A stretch of DNA of 64,000 nt from Streptomyces sp. MZ04 (GCF_004684775.1 NZ_SRIC01000003.1:39121-103120), one strand, 5' to 3'. Shown: positions 26,503-35,303, numbered from the stretch's first letter. Translations and numbers: made by a program. The notes: generated from the letters alone by a model not told the origin.

Positions 26503-26624
26503 AAGCCGACGGGGGCGGCGGCCGGGCACACAGGTGTCCGGCCGCCGACGCATGGGCGACAATCGTTCGCGGCCCAGTGGGCCGAGGCGACGATGCCGGC
26601 CCAGGGGTGGGGGAGGACCTGACA

Positions 26625-27029
26625 GTGGTGGAATGGCGGCACATGGCCAGTGGCGCGAGGGCTGTTCCGGAACCGGTGCCGACGCCCCTCATCTGGGCGG
26701 GGGCGTATGCGGGCGCGTTTGTCCTGGTGAGCGTGTTCGACCTGCTCGGCGTGCTGGACCGCACGGGATTCGCGCTCGCCGCCCTGTCACTGCTGGCCGC
26801 CGTCCTTGGCGTACGGAGCCGTCTCGCCGCGGCGCCGGGCACGGCTCTGCTGTGCTGGGCCCTCCTGAACATCTTCGCGACCGCCCCCACCGGGGAGATC
26901 TCCTGGGCCGGGCACCGCGATCCCGAATGGATGGCCTGCCTGCTGGCCGCGACTCTCCTCGGCGCCGCGACAGGCCGTGTCCTGCACGCCCGCGCCGCCT
27001 ACCGCCGCATCACTCCGCCTCACAGATAG
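26625..27029 (+). CDS. Small membrane protein of unknown function
   Basis: The 134-residue product has four hydrophobic segments (about 22-45, 50-68, 72-92 and 104-122) separated by short loops, and a basic C-terminus. No family is recognised. GTG codons occur at 26625 and 26628; GGGGGAGGA 7-10 nt upstream supports one of them. The 3' end overlaps the convergent gene by 10 bp. It could be a general integral membrane protein; nothing indicates a substrate. Confidence 0.65.
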   Translation: MVEWRHMASGARAVPEPVPTPLIWAGAYAGAFVLVSVFDLLGVLDRTGFALAALSLLAAVLGVRSRLAAAPGTALLCWALLNIFATAPTGEISWAGHRDPEWMACLLAATLLGAATGRVLHARAAYRRITPPHR

Positions 27030-27661
27030 CCGTCGCGCCCCGGTGCCGGCCCTTCCCCGTCAGCGGAACCCGGTTCGGGCGGGTCGGCGGGGTCGTGACC
27101 GCCGCGTTGGCCGGGGCGCTGTACACGGCGGTTGTCTCGCCACGTGCCGTATGCCGCAAGGCCTCCCAGGAACCCGCCCACACCGGCGGCGAGACCGGCT
27201 ACCGCTCCGCTCACCATGGCCGCGTCCTCGACGGCCCCGTGGCCAGTCTCCGTATGCCCAGGCCCCGGCCGGCCCGGGCCTGAAATACCTGACGTCGGCT
27301 GTGACGCGTCCTCATCGAACGGCGTCGGCAGAGCGGCTGTGCCCGCCGCCACCGCGACACTGCCGAGCATGCAGGCGCCGACGGCCGCCGCGATTCCGGC
27401 CCGGACCGAGGGTTCACGGCTTCTTCTCGTCGCGTCGCGCCCTCGCGGGCCCGCAACGGCGTGACCTTGGCCGGCACCTGCCCGGGAGCGGGCCGCGCGG
27501 TACGCCGCGACCGCGGCCTGTTCGCCCGGGAGCGGCCGCGCATCGTCGTGACGCAGTGACTCCAGGGCCAGCAGGCATCGCCTGAGGCTCTCCGACTCCG
27601 CCTGCAACGCGGGCTCAAACGTCGATACCGGCACCCTTGCCCTCACCTCCACGCCTTCCAA
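27020..27661 (-). CDS. Hypothetical protein with two membrane segments
   Basis: The 213-residue product has a cytosolic N-terminus with a Leu-rich helix (LQAESESLRRCLLALESLRH), a basic stretch, a membrane helix near 90-110 (AGIAAAVGACMLGSVAVAAG), a Gly/Pro/Asp loop, a second helix near 150-170 (VSGAVAGLAAGVGGFLGGLA) and a charged Pro/Gly-rich tail. No family is recognised. A GTG at 27634, with GAGG just upstream, is an alternative start that would shorten it by 9 residues. It is convergent with and overlaps the preceding gene by 10 bp. Confidence 0.55.
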   Translation of the reverse strand: MEGVEVRARVPVSTFEPALQAESESLRRCLLALESLRHDDARPLPGEQAAVAAYRAARSRAGAGQGHAVAGPRGRDATRRSREPSVRAGIAAAVGACMLGSVAVAAGTAALPTPFDEDASQPTSGISGPGRPGPGHTETGHGAVEDAAMVSGAVAGLAAGVGGFLGGLAAYGTWRDNRRVQRPGQRGGHDPADPPEPGSADGEGPAPGRDGYL

Positions 27662-27724
27662 CGACGTTACTCCGGCGGCGTTTCACCTTCGCCCGGAATC
27701 CAGGACGGGCTTGACAGGAGTGCA

Positions 27725-27761
27725 GGGGCGCGGAACAGATCACCAGTCTGTTCCGCGCCCC
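27725..27761. terminator. Strong 14-bp hairpin
   Basis: GGGGCGCGGAACAG (27725-27738) and CTGTTCCGCGCCCC (27748-27761) form a perfect 14-bp stem with a 9-nt loop. It lies just downstream of the leftward 3-hydroxyacyl-CoA dehydrogenase remnant and probably was that gene's terminator. Confidence 0.75.
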
Positions 27762-27809
27762 GCTCACCGCAGCCGCGGGCCCCTCAGCCCGGCGGCGGAC
27801 CCGGGCCCC

Positions 27810-27990
27810 TCAACCCCGGTCGTAGGTATGGAACCCGCGGCCGCTCTTCCGGCCGAGCAGCCCCGCCTCCACCATGCGCTGGAGCAACGGAGGCGGGGCG
27901 TACAGGGGTTCCTTGAACTCTTCGTAGAGCGACGCCGCGATGGAGGCGAGCGTGTCCAGGCCGATCAGGTCCGCCAGCTTCAGCAACGCC
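27810..27990 (-). pseudogene. 3-hydroxybutyryl-CoA dehydrogenase, C-terminal remnant
   Basis: The leftward frame encodes LADLIGLDTLASIAASLYEE, then PLYAPPPLLQRMVEAGLLGR, then GRGFHTYDR and a stop. This is the conserved C-terminal domain of 3-hydroxybutyryl-CoA dehydrogenases. The NAD-binding Rossmann domain and catalytic residues are missing; upstream of about 27990 the frame runs into unrelated sequence. The gene was lost by a deletion whose other side is the 5'-truncated regulator on the opposite strand. Confidence 0.78.
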
Positions 27991-27996
27991 TCGTCC

Positions 27997-28149
27997 GCCG
28001 TCCCCATCGGCATGGGCTGCCGCCTCTGCGAACGCACCGACTGCCCCCAGCGGGCGGTCCCACCGCTGGACCGCCGCCTGGCGATCGACGAGAACAGCAG
28101 CACCTTCGTCCCCTACCCGGTGTCGGGGGAGCGGGCGGGCGACGACTGA
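27997..28149 (+). pseudogene. ScfR/DUF2083-type XRE regulator, C-terminal remnant
   Basis: The rightward frame encodes PIGMGCRLCERTDCPQRAVP, then PPLDRRLAIDE, FVPYPV and a stop at 28147-28149. This Cys-containing tail is typical of the short-chain fatty-acyl transcriptional regulator family, which in actinomycetes commonly sits beside acyl-CoA metabolism genes. The helix-turn-helix and most of the sensor domain are absent. Together with the abutting dehydrogenase remnant it marks a deletion that removed both divergent 5' halves. Confidence 0.68.
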
Positions 28150-28170
28150 TGCGGCGCCCGCCCCTGTGTG

Positions 28171-29505
28171 TCAGCGCGTGACCTGCCAACTGAGCGAGCC
28201 GGTCAGGGACTTGCGGAGCTCGGGGTCGCGGACGGCGTCGGTCGGGTCCGTGGCGCGTGCCGTGACGGTGTGCGGGCGGCCGTCGGCGGGCACCCCGAGC
28301 CGCCTTGGTGTCACGCTGCTCGCGTCCCGGGCCTGCCGTGCCTCGCGGCCGTCGACGTACCAGCGCAACCGCGCGCGGGAGGACGCCTCGACGCGGATCC
28401 GCTCGGCGCCGCGCACCTGCCGGTCGGTGGGTGTGACGCCGGTGAGGACCGGTGCGTGCTGATGGAATCCCGCGATCATCGCCTCGCGTCCGGGCAGATT
28501 GAACTCGCGGCCCAGGGTGCGCATGATCGAGTCCTCGGTGGGGCGGTTGAGGCCGTGGCCGTGGTAGCCGCCGCCCTCGTACGCGCCGACGGTGCCGCCG
28601 TCAGGTGATTCCTGGCCGAGCCACTGGTGCCACTTCGCCTTCTGCGCGGCCATCTCCTCGGCGCTGAGCTTGGTGAGGTTGGACTCGCCCGGCTCGGGGC
28701 CGTCGTAGGTGCTGTCGTCGTACCAGTACTCGTCGGCGAGCTTGCCGAAGGAGTGACCGGTCTCGTGGACGGCCACCTGGTCGGAGTCGGGGTGGTCGGA
28801 TGAGGCGGTGCCGATGCCGTCGTACCCGGACGGCGAGGTGATGTCGTTGTAGCCTGCGCCGCCGTACTTGGTGGAGTTGCCGAGCACGATCACGAGGTCG
28901 GGGTCGGCGGCCTTGGACGCGTACCCCTCGACCTTGTTGGTGTCGACGCACAGCAGCCGCTCGATGCCGTCGCAGAAGAACGCCGATCCCAGGGCGGTGT
29001 TCTTGTGGACGTCGGCCGTCGGGTCGCCCGAGACGCCGGAGTCCTGCGAGTGGGCGTCGACGGCCCAGACGTTGAACAGGTCCTTGTACTCGGCGTACGG
29101 CTCGACGGCGGACATCTCCTTCCACTTGGTGCGCACGTCGGCGTGGAAGTCCTCCTGCTGGGCGGCGGTGTAGCCGTCCCCGATGAAGACGACATCGACC
29201 TTGGCGTCGCTCGCTCCGGCCTCCACGATCGGCAGGACGTCACCGTCGTCCTTGATCGTGGCCTGCTGCTTCCTGGAGAGCGGGGCGGAGGCGGGGATCT
29301 GTGTGTGGCGGGGGTGGCTGTCGGGGCCGGTGAAGTACTCGACCTCGACGTCACCGGTGGAGCGGGCGGCAGCGGCGGTGTCGTCCTGGCCCTGATCCGC
29401 GGCGACCGGCGCGGTGGCGGCCAGCGCCGCCGCCAGGGCGACACCGGCGGCCGCGGTGAGCCGCTTGCGGGATATGCGGGATATGCGGGATGCGTGTCTG
29501 CGCAT
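28171..29505 (-). CDS. Secreted M64-family metallopeptidase
   Basis: The 444-residue product starts at the ATG at 29505 (GGGAG about 7 nt upstream) with an Arg/Ser-rich n-region containing ISRISRK and an Ala-rich signal helix. The M64 peptidase domain includes VDVVFIGDGYTAAQQEDF and the extended zinc motif VHETGHSFGKLADEY. After it comes a C-terminal Ig-like segment (about residue 345 on) with LRWYVDGREAR. M64 enzymes, typified by a Clostridium IgA peptidase, are extracellular zinc proteases of broad or unknown specificity. It sits close to the collagenase gene but on the other strand. Confidence 0.9.
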   Translation of the reverse strand: MRRHASRISRISRKRLTAAAGVALAAALAATAPVAADQGQDDTAAAARSTGDVEVEYFTGPDSHPRHTQIPASAPLSRKQQATIKDDGDVLPIVEAGASDAKVDVVFIGDGYTAAQQEDFHADVRTKWKEMSAVEPYAEYKDLFNVWAVDAHSQDSGVSGDPTADVHKNTALGSAFFCDGIERLLCVDTNKVEGYASKAADPDLVIVLGNSTKYGGAGYNDITSPSGYDGIGTASSDHPDSDQVAVHETGHSFGKLADEYWYDDSTYDGPEPGESNLTKLSAEEMAAQKAKWHQWLGQESPDGGTVGAYEGGGYHGHGLNRPTEDSIMRTLGREFNLPGREAMIAGFHQHAPVLTGVTPTDRQVRGAERIRVEASSRARLRWYVDGREARQARDASSVTPRRLGVPADGRPHTVTARATDPTDAVRDPELRKSLTGSLSWQVTR

Positions 29506-29727
29506 GGAGGTTCTCCCGGGAGTCCGCGCGGACATGGGGTCAGCAAGTCCGCGACGTAAGTGGGGGGTTAAGGGAGCTTAAGACGCGGTTCAATGTAGAG
29601 GTCGTGGGGAAGCAAGGCAATGCCCGGGGCGCAAGGTGACGGTGGGAGTGGTGAGTTCGCGCCACGCCATCCCAAGTCCTTTCGCTCCAGGCCTGCATGG
29701 ACTTGGCTCGAGCGTGGAGGCGGAGAG

Positions 29728-31134
29728 ATGTCGGACAGTGGACCTGGGGGCGTTCGGCTCGACGAGCCCGCGGTGATCGGGCGTCGCGTCCTGCGTCTTC
29801 GTACGGAACTCGGGCTCACCCAGCGGCAGTTGGCCGAACCCGCGTACACGCCCGCCTACGTGTCCACACTGGAGTCGGGCAAGGTGAGGCCGTCCGAGAC
29901 CGCCCTGCGGCACCTGGCCGAGCGCCTGGGCGTCACGCCCGAGGAGCTCGCGACGGGACGCCCCGCCCGCCTCGCCGCCGAACTGCGGCTGCGCCTGACC
30001 GACGCGCGGCGCGCGCTGGCCACCGGAGCCGAGGACGCAGCCCCCCTCTTCCGGGCCCTGTGCGCCGAAGCCGTCGAACACGCGCTCCCGGGGGAGCAGG
30101 CCACCGCGCTCCTCGGCCTGGGCGACTGCCTCCTGGAGTCCGGAGAACTCGACGACGCACACGAGTGTTTCGCCTCGGTGGAACGGCTGCTCGCCGACGA
30201 GCCGCTGCCCCGCCGCGTCCCCGCCATCCGCGGCCGCGCCAACGCCCACCGCCTGACCGGTGAACTCCGCTACGCCTGCTACCTGTTGGAGACCGCGCTC
30301 GATCAGCTCAACGCCTCCGGTCTGCAGGACCCCGACGCGTTGCTCCTCCTCTACACGGCGTCCATCGCCCCGTACATGGACATGGGCGCACACGAGCGCG
30401 CCGCGCACGCCGCCGAACTGGCGCTCGCGCTCGCGCCCCGCGTGGACGACCCCGCCCTGCTCGCCGGGATGCACCGCGGGGTGGCCCGTACGCTCATCGC
30501 CCAGGGCCGTATCGCCGAGGCCGACGCATCGCTGGCCAAGGCCCAGGATCTCTACCGGCAGCTGCACATTCGCACCGAACTCGCCCACTGCCACTGGATG
30601 CGCGGCTACGTACACGCCCAGGACGGCGACCTGGAGCGCGCCGAGAACGAACTGCGCACCGCCTACGACATGCTGACCGCCAAGCGGGCCGCGCTCTTCG
30701 CCGAACAGGTAGAGGTGGAACTCGCCGACGTGCTGCGCCGGCGCGGCAAGGCCCGGGAGGCCGAGGCACTGCTGAGGCCGCTGCTGGCCGTCGGCACGGC
30801 GACCGCGGAAGCCGCGGAGATCCCGGAGGCGCGGGCCCTGACAGCGGGACGCGGTGTGGTGCACGTGGGCGCCGCGCACCGGCTGCTCGGCCTCATCGCG
30901 GAGGAGTGCGGAGACACGGAGGCCGCCGAGGAGCACTACCGCGCCGCGCTGCCGCTCCTCGAACGGGCGGGCGTGGCCGGTGACTTGGCGTCCCTGTGCT
31001 GCCTGCTCGGCGACCTCCTCCGACGGACGGGACGGACGGAGGCCGCCCTGGACGCCTACCGCACCGGCCTCGCCCACCGGGCCACTCCGGGCACGACGAC
31101 ACTGGGGCCCGCGCCGGCACCACCGCTGATGTGA
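29728..31134 (+). CDS. XRE-type helix-turn-helix regulator with TPR repeats
   Basis: The 468-residue product has an XRE/Cro helix-turn-helix at about 17-70 (IGRRVLRLRTELGLTQRQLA, then YVSTLESGKVRPSETALRHL) followed by a long array of tetratricopeptide-like helical pairs up to about 450. This layout occurs in actinomycete regulators that respond to peptides or protein partners. Strong GGAGG/GGAGAG sequences precede the ATG at 29728. The next gene starts inside its stop codon (ATGTGA), so a membrane protein is translated with it, suggesting the pair act together. The signal is unknown. Confidence 0.85.
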   Translation: MSDSGPGGVRLDEPAVIGRRVLRLRTELGLTQRQLAEPAYTPAYVSTLESGKVRPSETALRHLAERLGVTPEELATGRPARLAAELRLRLTDARRALATGAEDAAPLFRALCAEAVEHALPGEQATALLGLGDCLLESGELDDAHECFASVERLLADEPLPRRVPAIRGRANAHRLTGELRYACYLLETALDQLNASGLQDPDALLLLYTASIAPYMDMGAHERAAHAAELALALAPRVDDPALLAGMHRGVARTLIAQGRIAEADASLAKAQDLYRQLHIRTELAHCHWMRGYVHAQDGDLERAENELRTAYDMLTAKRAALFAEQVEVELADVLRRRGKAREAEALLRPLLAVGTATAEAAEIPEARALTAGRGVVHVGAAHRLLGLIAEECGDTEAAEEHYRAALPLLERAGVAGDLASLCCLLGDLLRRTGRTEAALDAYRTGLAHRATPGTTTLGPAPAPPLM

Positions 31135-31826
31135 GGGGCGTCAGGAGCTGGGCGGTGTCGCGGGAGGCGCCGGTGAGGGGGAGAGCGTGGCTTTGGGCGG
31201 GCGGTGCGCTGATCGGGGTCGCCGCTTCGGTGCTGATGTGCGGTCTTGCCGTGCTGGCCGTGGTGCTCGTTCCCGCGTGGTGGCCCAGCCCCGTAGTAGC
31301 CGTCGTCGCGGGGGTGTTGTTCCTCGGCGTGGGATTCGCGCTGATCGGTTTGTGCTTCGTCCGCCTTGGGCCCTGGCAGTTCGGGGCGGCGGCCATGGTG
31401 GAGTGCCTGCTGGCCGTGGGGTTGCTGACGCTTCTCGACCAGGCCGTGCTCGATGTGTGGGGCGAGCCGGTGGAGACCGTTGTCACGGAGGCCGTACGGC
31501 ACGAGCGGAACGCGCCGACGGGGAACGTCACCGGATCCTGGTGGGAGTGTTCGCTGGCGCGGCTCGACGGGACGGAAATGGAACGGACCCTCAGGGAGTC
31601 GGACTTCTTCGCGCTGGGGGAGGCATGCCCTGCCGATGCCAAGGCAGGGGAGCGGCTCGTGGTGTACGCGGTGCCCGGAGGATTCGCCCCGCCGCAGACG
31701 AACCCCCCGGTGGGAGGTGCGTGGTTGGCCGGCGGCCTGACCGCTGTCGCCACCGCGGCGGCAGCGGCGTTCACCGCCGGCGGCATGACGCGCGCGGGTG
31801 CGCCGGGCCGATCCCGCGCCGGGTAG
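31131..31826 (+). CDS. Membrane protein coupled to the XRE-TPR regulator
   Basis: The 231-residue product from the GTG at 31131 overlaps the preceding stop (GTGA). It has three N-terminal membrane helices (about 20-45, 50-75, 80-105), an external or cytosolic domain of ~95 residues containing the pair WWEC ... EAC that could form a disulfide, then a final helix near 205-225. A GTG about 40 bases downstream is a possible alternative start. No family is recognised. Coupling with a DNA-binding TPR protein suggests a sensing or output role, which is inference from position. Confidence 0.65.
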   Translation: MRGVRSWAVSREAPVRGRAWLWAGGALIGVAASVLMCGLAVLAVVLVPAWWPSPVVAVVAGVLFLGVGFALIGLCFVRLGPWQFGAAAMVECLLAVGLLTLLDQAVLDVWGEPVETVVTEAVRHERNAPTGNVTGSWWECSLARLDGTEMERTLRESDFFALGEACPADAKAGERLVVYAVPGGFAPPQTNPPVGGAWLAGGLTAVATAAAAAFTAGGMTRAGAPGRSRAG

Positions 31827-33347
31827 CTACAGGTCCGCCACCCAGCTTCCGTGGAAGCCGAGCGGCACCCGGCCGGGCAGGTGGACGCGGGCCAGCGGGT
31901 GGCCGGTGAAGTCCTGGGCCGAGAGGATCACCAGGTCGGTCGCGCCCCGGTCGGGGTCGTTGACGTAGGAGAGGATGTAGCCGTCGTCCTCGTCCCGCGC
32001 GTCCCGGCGCGGCACGAACACCGGCTCGCTCGCCGCCGCGCCCCGCGGGAAGCGGTGCACCTGCTTGCTGTCGCGCAACATGTCGTGTTTCACCAGGCAG
32101 TTGGTGAACTTGTCGTCCGGCGGCACCCCGTCGACCGTCTCGTACGCGCGCCACATCTCGGCCGCGCTCGCCGCATACCCGAAGCGGTGCCGGCGGGAGA
32201 CGAGGGATTCGTTGACGCGGGGGAACTCCTGCGGCAGATCGTCGATGCGGGTGCCGCGGACCCGGCCGGCGCGCAGGTCGACCGTCCAGCGGTCGAGCGT
32301 CGGCGTGCCGGTCGCGGAGGGGCCGCCGCTGCCCCGTCCGGCCGCGTAGAACGGCGCGGGCATGGAGGTGTACTCGATCACCACCTTGTCGCCCTCGTCG
32401 TACGCGTTGAGCGTGTGCGAGAAGTAGACCGGGTCGATCTCGAACCAGCGGGTGGCGCCTCCGGCGCGCGGCAGGATCCCTACGCGCATGGGGTGCCGCT
32501 CGTTCCAGATGTAGGGCACCGTGGCCCCCGCCTCGGCGGCCGCCGCGTCGAACGTGATCGGGACGTCCACGATCACCACGTACTTCTGCGTGAGGGCGAA
32601 GTCGTGCATCATCGGCGCGTCCGCCACCGGGACCCTGGTGGTCCGCGCCACCCGCCCGGTGCGGTCGATCATGATGTGGCGTACGTGGTCCCAGGTCGGG
32701 TAGTACGCCACGGCGTGCAACTCGTCCGCCGCCGCGTCGTACTTGGTGTGCGCGGTGAACGCGCCCCGCAGCGTGGAGCGGAAGTCGTACGGGCGCACCG
32801 TGCCCAGCTCGCCGTCGAGCTCGTAGGGCAGCGGTCCGCCCTCCTGGAGCGCCAGGATCCGCCCCTTGTACGGGATCACGTGCGTGTTGCACGCGAAGTC
32901 GTCCGGCGGCACCTCGCCCGGGTACGTCTCGCCCAGCTTCTTCGCCACCTGCGATGAGCGCACCCAGCGGTTGCGGTACCACTCGGCGCGTCCGCCGCGC
33001 AGCCGCACCCCGTGCACCATGCCGTCGCCCAGCATCCAGTGGTGCGCCCGCGGGTCCTCGAGGCCCAGCGCGTTCGGCCCTGTGCGCAGGAAGCGGCCGT
33101 CCAGGTCACGCGGCACACGGCCGGTCACCGGCAGGTCGAAGGCGGTCAACTCCTCGGCGACCGGCGCGAACGCGCCCTCCAGGAAGGGCAGCGACTTCTT
33201 GCCTCCGTCCGCCGCACCGCCCGCTGCCCCGGATGTGGCGGCCTGCGCCGCCGAGGCGCCGTGGCCGAGCCCGTACCCCCCGACCACACTGCCCGCCGCC
33301 GCGAGCGCCGCCCCTTGGAGAATCCTCCGCCGCGTATGACTGGTCAT
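31827..33347 (-). CDS. Carotenoid oxygenase (RPE65/CCD family), Tat-type signal
   Basis: The 506-residue product begins with SHTRRRILQGAALAAAG, a probable twin-arginine signal. The rest is a carotenoid cleavage dioxygenase: GRVPRDLDGRFLRTGPNALG near residue 80, then HHWMLGDGMVHGVRL, the iron-ligand region APMMHDFALTQKYVVIVDVP in the middle, and further His-containing blades toward the C-terminus (DFTGHPLARVHLPGRVPLGF). The family uses non-haem Fe(II) held by four histidines to split polyene or stilbene double bonds. GGGGAG precedes the ATG. No carotenoid genes are nearby, so its substrate may be lignin-derived stilbenes or an apocarotenoid. Confidence 0.9.
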   Translation of the reverse strand: MTSHTRRRILQGAALAAAGSVVGGYGLGHGASAAQAATSGAAGGAADGGKKSLPFLEGAFAPVAEELTAFDLPVTGRVPRDLDGRFLRTGPNALGLEDPRAHHWMLGDGMVHGVRLRGGRAEWYRNRWVRSSQVAKKLGETYPGEVPPDDFACNTHVIPYKGRILALQEGGPLPYELDGELGTVRPYDFRSTLRGAFTAHTKYDAAADELHAVAYYPTWDHVRHIMIDRTGRVARTTRVPVADAPMMHDFALTQKYVVIVDVPITFDAAAAEAGATVPYIWNERHPMRVGILPRAGGATRWFEIDPVYFSHTLNAYDEGDKVVIEYTSMPAPFYAAGRGSGGPSATGTPTLDRWTVDLRAGRVRGTRIDDLPQEFPRVNESLVSRRHRFGYAASAAEMWRAYETVDGVPPDDKFTNCLVKHDMLRDSKQVHRFPRGAAASEPVFVPRRDARDEDDGYILSYVNDPDRGATDLVILSAQDFTGHPLARVHLPGRVPLGFHGSWVADL

Positions 33348-33554
33348 CGTCTCTCCCCGTTCGTCGCGTCGGGGTCCGGCAGGAACGCCGGACTTGTCCG
33401 CTGGCTACGGGAACCAGCCTGCGCCGATGAAGGCCGCGGGGCAGGAGGCCTGAGGCCCGAGCTTGGGGTGGTGCTGACGCCACCCGCCCGCACGGACCGG
33501 TGCCCCGTGATCTAATCGCTGCGGCCATCGCGAGAAGCGCGAGAAGGGCGGGCC

Positions 33555-34913
33555 GTGTCCGCACGAGATGCACGAGATGCACGAGATGCACGAGACGCAC
33601 GAGACGCACGAGACGCACGAGATGCGCGAGATGCGCGCGAAGGTGCGAAGCCGGGGGCGGCGGGCAGGACGGACCCGGATCCTCCTGGCTTATGGGCGAA
33701 CCCCAACTACCGGATATTCCTGGTCATCCAGACGCTGTCCGCCCTCGGTGATTCCTTCTCGTACGTGGCGATCCCGCTCCTCGTCCTGCACCGCACCGGC
33801 TCGGTCGTGCAGATGGGCCTCGTCACCGGCTTGACCGGCGTCGCCTCCATCGTCACGGGAGTGTTCGCCGGTGTGCTCGTCGACCGCGTGGACCGGCGTC
33901 GCCTGCTCATGGTGGCCGACTGGGCGCGCTGCCTGCTCTTCGCTCTCATCCCGCTGGTCTGGCTCTTCGCCACGCCGATGTGGCTGGTCTACGCGGTCGT
34001 CCCGGCCGCGGGCGTGTTCATGATGCTGTTCCAAGTGGCCTATGTGACGGTCGTTCCCGCCATCGTCGAGCCCGGTCAGATCACCCGGGCCAACGGCCAT
34101 CTGTTCGGCACGTACGCGGCCGCCGGCGCGGGAGGTCCGGCACTGGCCGGGTTCATCGCCTCCGCCTTCGGCCCGGCCGCGGCCATCGGCATCGACTCGG
34201 TCACGTTCGCCTTCTCCGCGATCGGCATCGCCTTCGTGAAGATCCGCCCGGCCCGGCGGGTCACCACGCGTGATGCGGCCGAACGAGCCGGTGTGCGCGG
34301 CGAGTTCCTGGCCGGAGTGCGGTTCCTCTGGGCCCACCCGGTGCTGCGCCCGCTGACCGTGCTGCTCTCGCTCCTGACCTTCCTCACCTACGGTCTGACC
34401 GACCTCATCATCTTCCGGCTCAAGGAAGAGCTCGGGCACCCGGACAGCACCGTCGGGTTCGTCCTGGCAGCCGGAACTCTCGGGGCCTGTCTGGCGTCCT
34501 TCGCCGTCGCGCGCGTACGCGAACGCCTCGGTTTCGGCGTCAGCTGGATCGGGGCCTTCGTGCTGTGCGGCGCGACCGTGCTGTGCGTCGGCCTTTCGGG
34601 AAGCGCCCTGGTGGTCGGTGTGCTCGCCGCCGTGATCCTGTTCTGCACCAGCATCGCGGGCACCTGCTCCATGTCGCTACGCCAAGAGGTGACCCCCGGC
34701 CATCTCCTGGGGCGCGTCACTGCCGCGTTCTGGACGACGCATTCGGCCCTGGGCCCGCTGGGGGCCGCCGCGGTCACCGCGGCGGCGGCCGGAGCCGGTG
34801 TCACCGCCACCTGCCTGGGCATCGGCGTCAGCGTGGTGTGCGTCGCGCTGGCCGGCGTTGTGACCGGGATCGGGCGGAGCCGTGCTGGACACGCGGCCGC
34901 GCAGGACGTCTGA
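33555..34913 (+). CDS. MFS transporter with an N-terminal (Ala-Arg-Asp)8 repeat and a TTA codon
   Basis: The 452-residue major-facilitator protein resembles enterobactin-exporter/MFS_3 carriers: about 12 helices, motif A-like VFAGVLVDRVDRRRLLMVAD after helix 2, and TCSMSLRQEVTPGHLLGRV in the second half. The N-terminal tail is unusual: the start GTG is followed by eight 9-bp units giving (ARD)8, then a Gly/Pro linker before LWANPNYRIFLVIQTLSALG. Codon 46 (33690-33692) is TTA, expected to need the bldA tRNA in Streptomyces. An intact ribosome site (GAAGGGCGG) precedes the GTG. Cargo unknown; drugs or siderophores are typical. Confidence 0.87.
   Translation: MSARDARDARDARDARDARDARDARDAREGAKPGAAGRTDPDPPGLWANPNYRIFLVIQTLSALGDSFSYVAIPLLVLHRTGSVVQMGLVTGLTGVASIVTGVFAGVLVDRVDRRRLLMVADWARCLLFALIPLVWLFATPMWLVYAVVPAAGVFMMLFQVAYVTVVPAIVEPGQITRANGHLFGTYAAAGAGGPALAGFIASAFGPAAAIGIDSVTFAFSAIGIAFVKIRPARRVTTRDAAERAGVRGEFLAGVRFLWAHPVLRPLTVLLSLLTFLTYGLTDLIIFRLKEELGHPDSTVGFVLAAGTLGACLASFAVARVRERLGFGVSWIGAFVLCGATVLCVGLSGSALVVGVLAAVILFCTSIAGTCSMSLRQEVTPGHLLGRVTAAFWTTHSALGPLGAAAVTAAAAGAGVTATCLGIGVSVVCVALAGVVTGIGRSRAGHAAAQDV
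33562..33633. repeat. 9-bp minisatellite (CACGAGATG/CACGAGACG, eight units)
   Basis: Eight tandem 9-bp units, CACGAGATG with C/T variation at position 8, run at 33562-33633 inside the MFS coding sequence. A ninth, degenerate unit follows. The unit length keeps frame, so slippage would change the number of Ala-Arg-Asp repeats. Confidence 0.9.
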
Positions 34914-34958
34914 TGGTCCTGCGGGTCTTCGGTACCGGATGCCAGTGTGAGAGGACGC

Positions 34959-35240
34959 ATGTCGCACAAGGACGACCAACGCCATGGGGGCGCACCCGGC
35001 AACCGCCTGGGAGACATCGCCCTCCCTCTGGGCATCGTCGCCCTCCTCGGCTCCTTCATCCCCGTACTCGGTGACTTCGTCGCCGCGCCCCTCGGTCTCC
35101 TGGCCCTGGTCCTGGGGGCGTTGGGGGTATGGAAGAACGAGCGGGGCCTCGCGACGAACTTCGGCCCTTCGCTCATCGGCGCCACCCTCGGCGCCCTGGC
35201 GCTGCTCATCGTCCTGCTCCTGTTCGCCGTGACCCACTGA
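34959..35240 (+). CDS. Small membrane protein (two to three helices)
   Basis: The 93-residue product has a short polar N-terminus (HKDDQRHGGAPGNR), a hydrophobic stretch (about 18-58) broken by FIPVLGDFVAAPLG, a charged turn (KNERG) and a C-terminal helix (LIGATLGALALLIVLLLFAV). Such proteins resemble DUF4190-like small membrane proteins but no firm family can be given. GAGAGGA precedes the ATG at 34959 by about 5 nt. It follows the MFS gene by 45 bp and may share its transcript. Confidence 0.68.
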   Translation: MSHKDDQRHGGAPGNRLGDIALPLGIVALLGSFIPVLGDFVAAPLGLLALVLGALGVWKNERGLATNFGPSLIGATLGALALLIVLLLFAVTH

Positions 35241-35250
35241 AGGGTGGCGG

Positions 35251-35288
35251 CGCGCCTCCCGCCGCCTTGGGCGACAGCGGGAGGCGCG
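35251..35288. terminator. Convergent terminator hairpin
   Basis: CGCGCCTCCCGC (35251-35262) pairs with GCGGGAGGCGCG (35277-35288) over a perfect 12-bp stem with a 14-nt loop, between the convergent small membrane protein and the secreted-protein gene. Confidence 0.75.
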
Positions 35289-35303
35289 TGGCAGGAAAGG
35301 AGG

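Noticed and set aside
33562..33633. 9-bp CACGAGATG array as a site-specific regulator array
   Set aside because: It is in frame within the MFS gene and encodes a plausible (ARD)n tail, so coding slippage is the simpler explanation.
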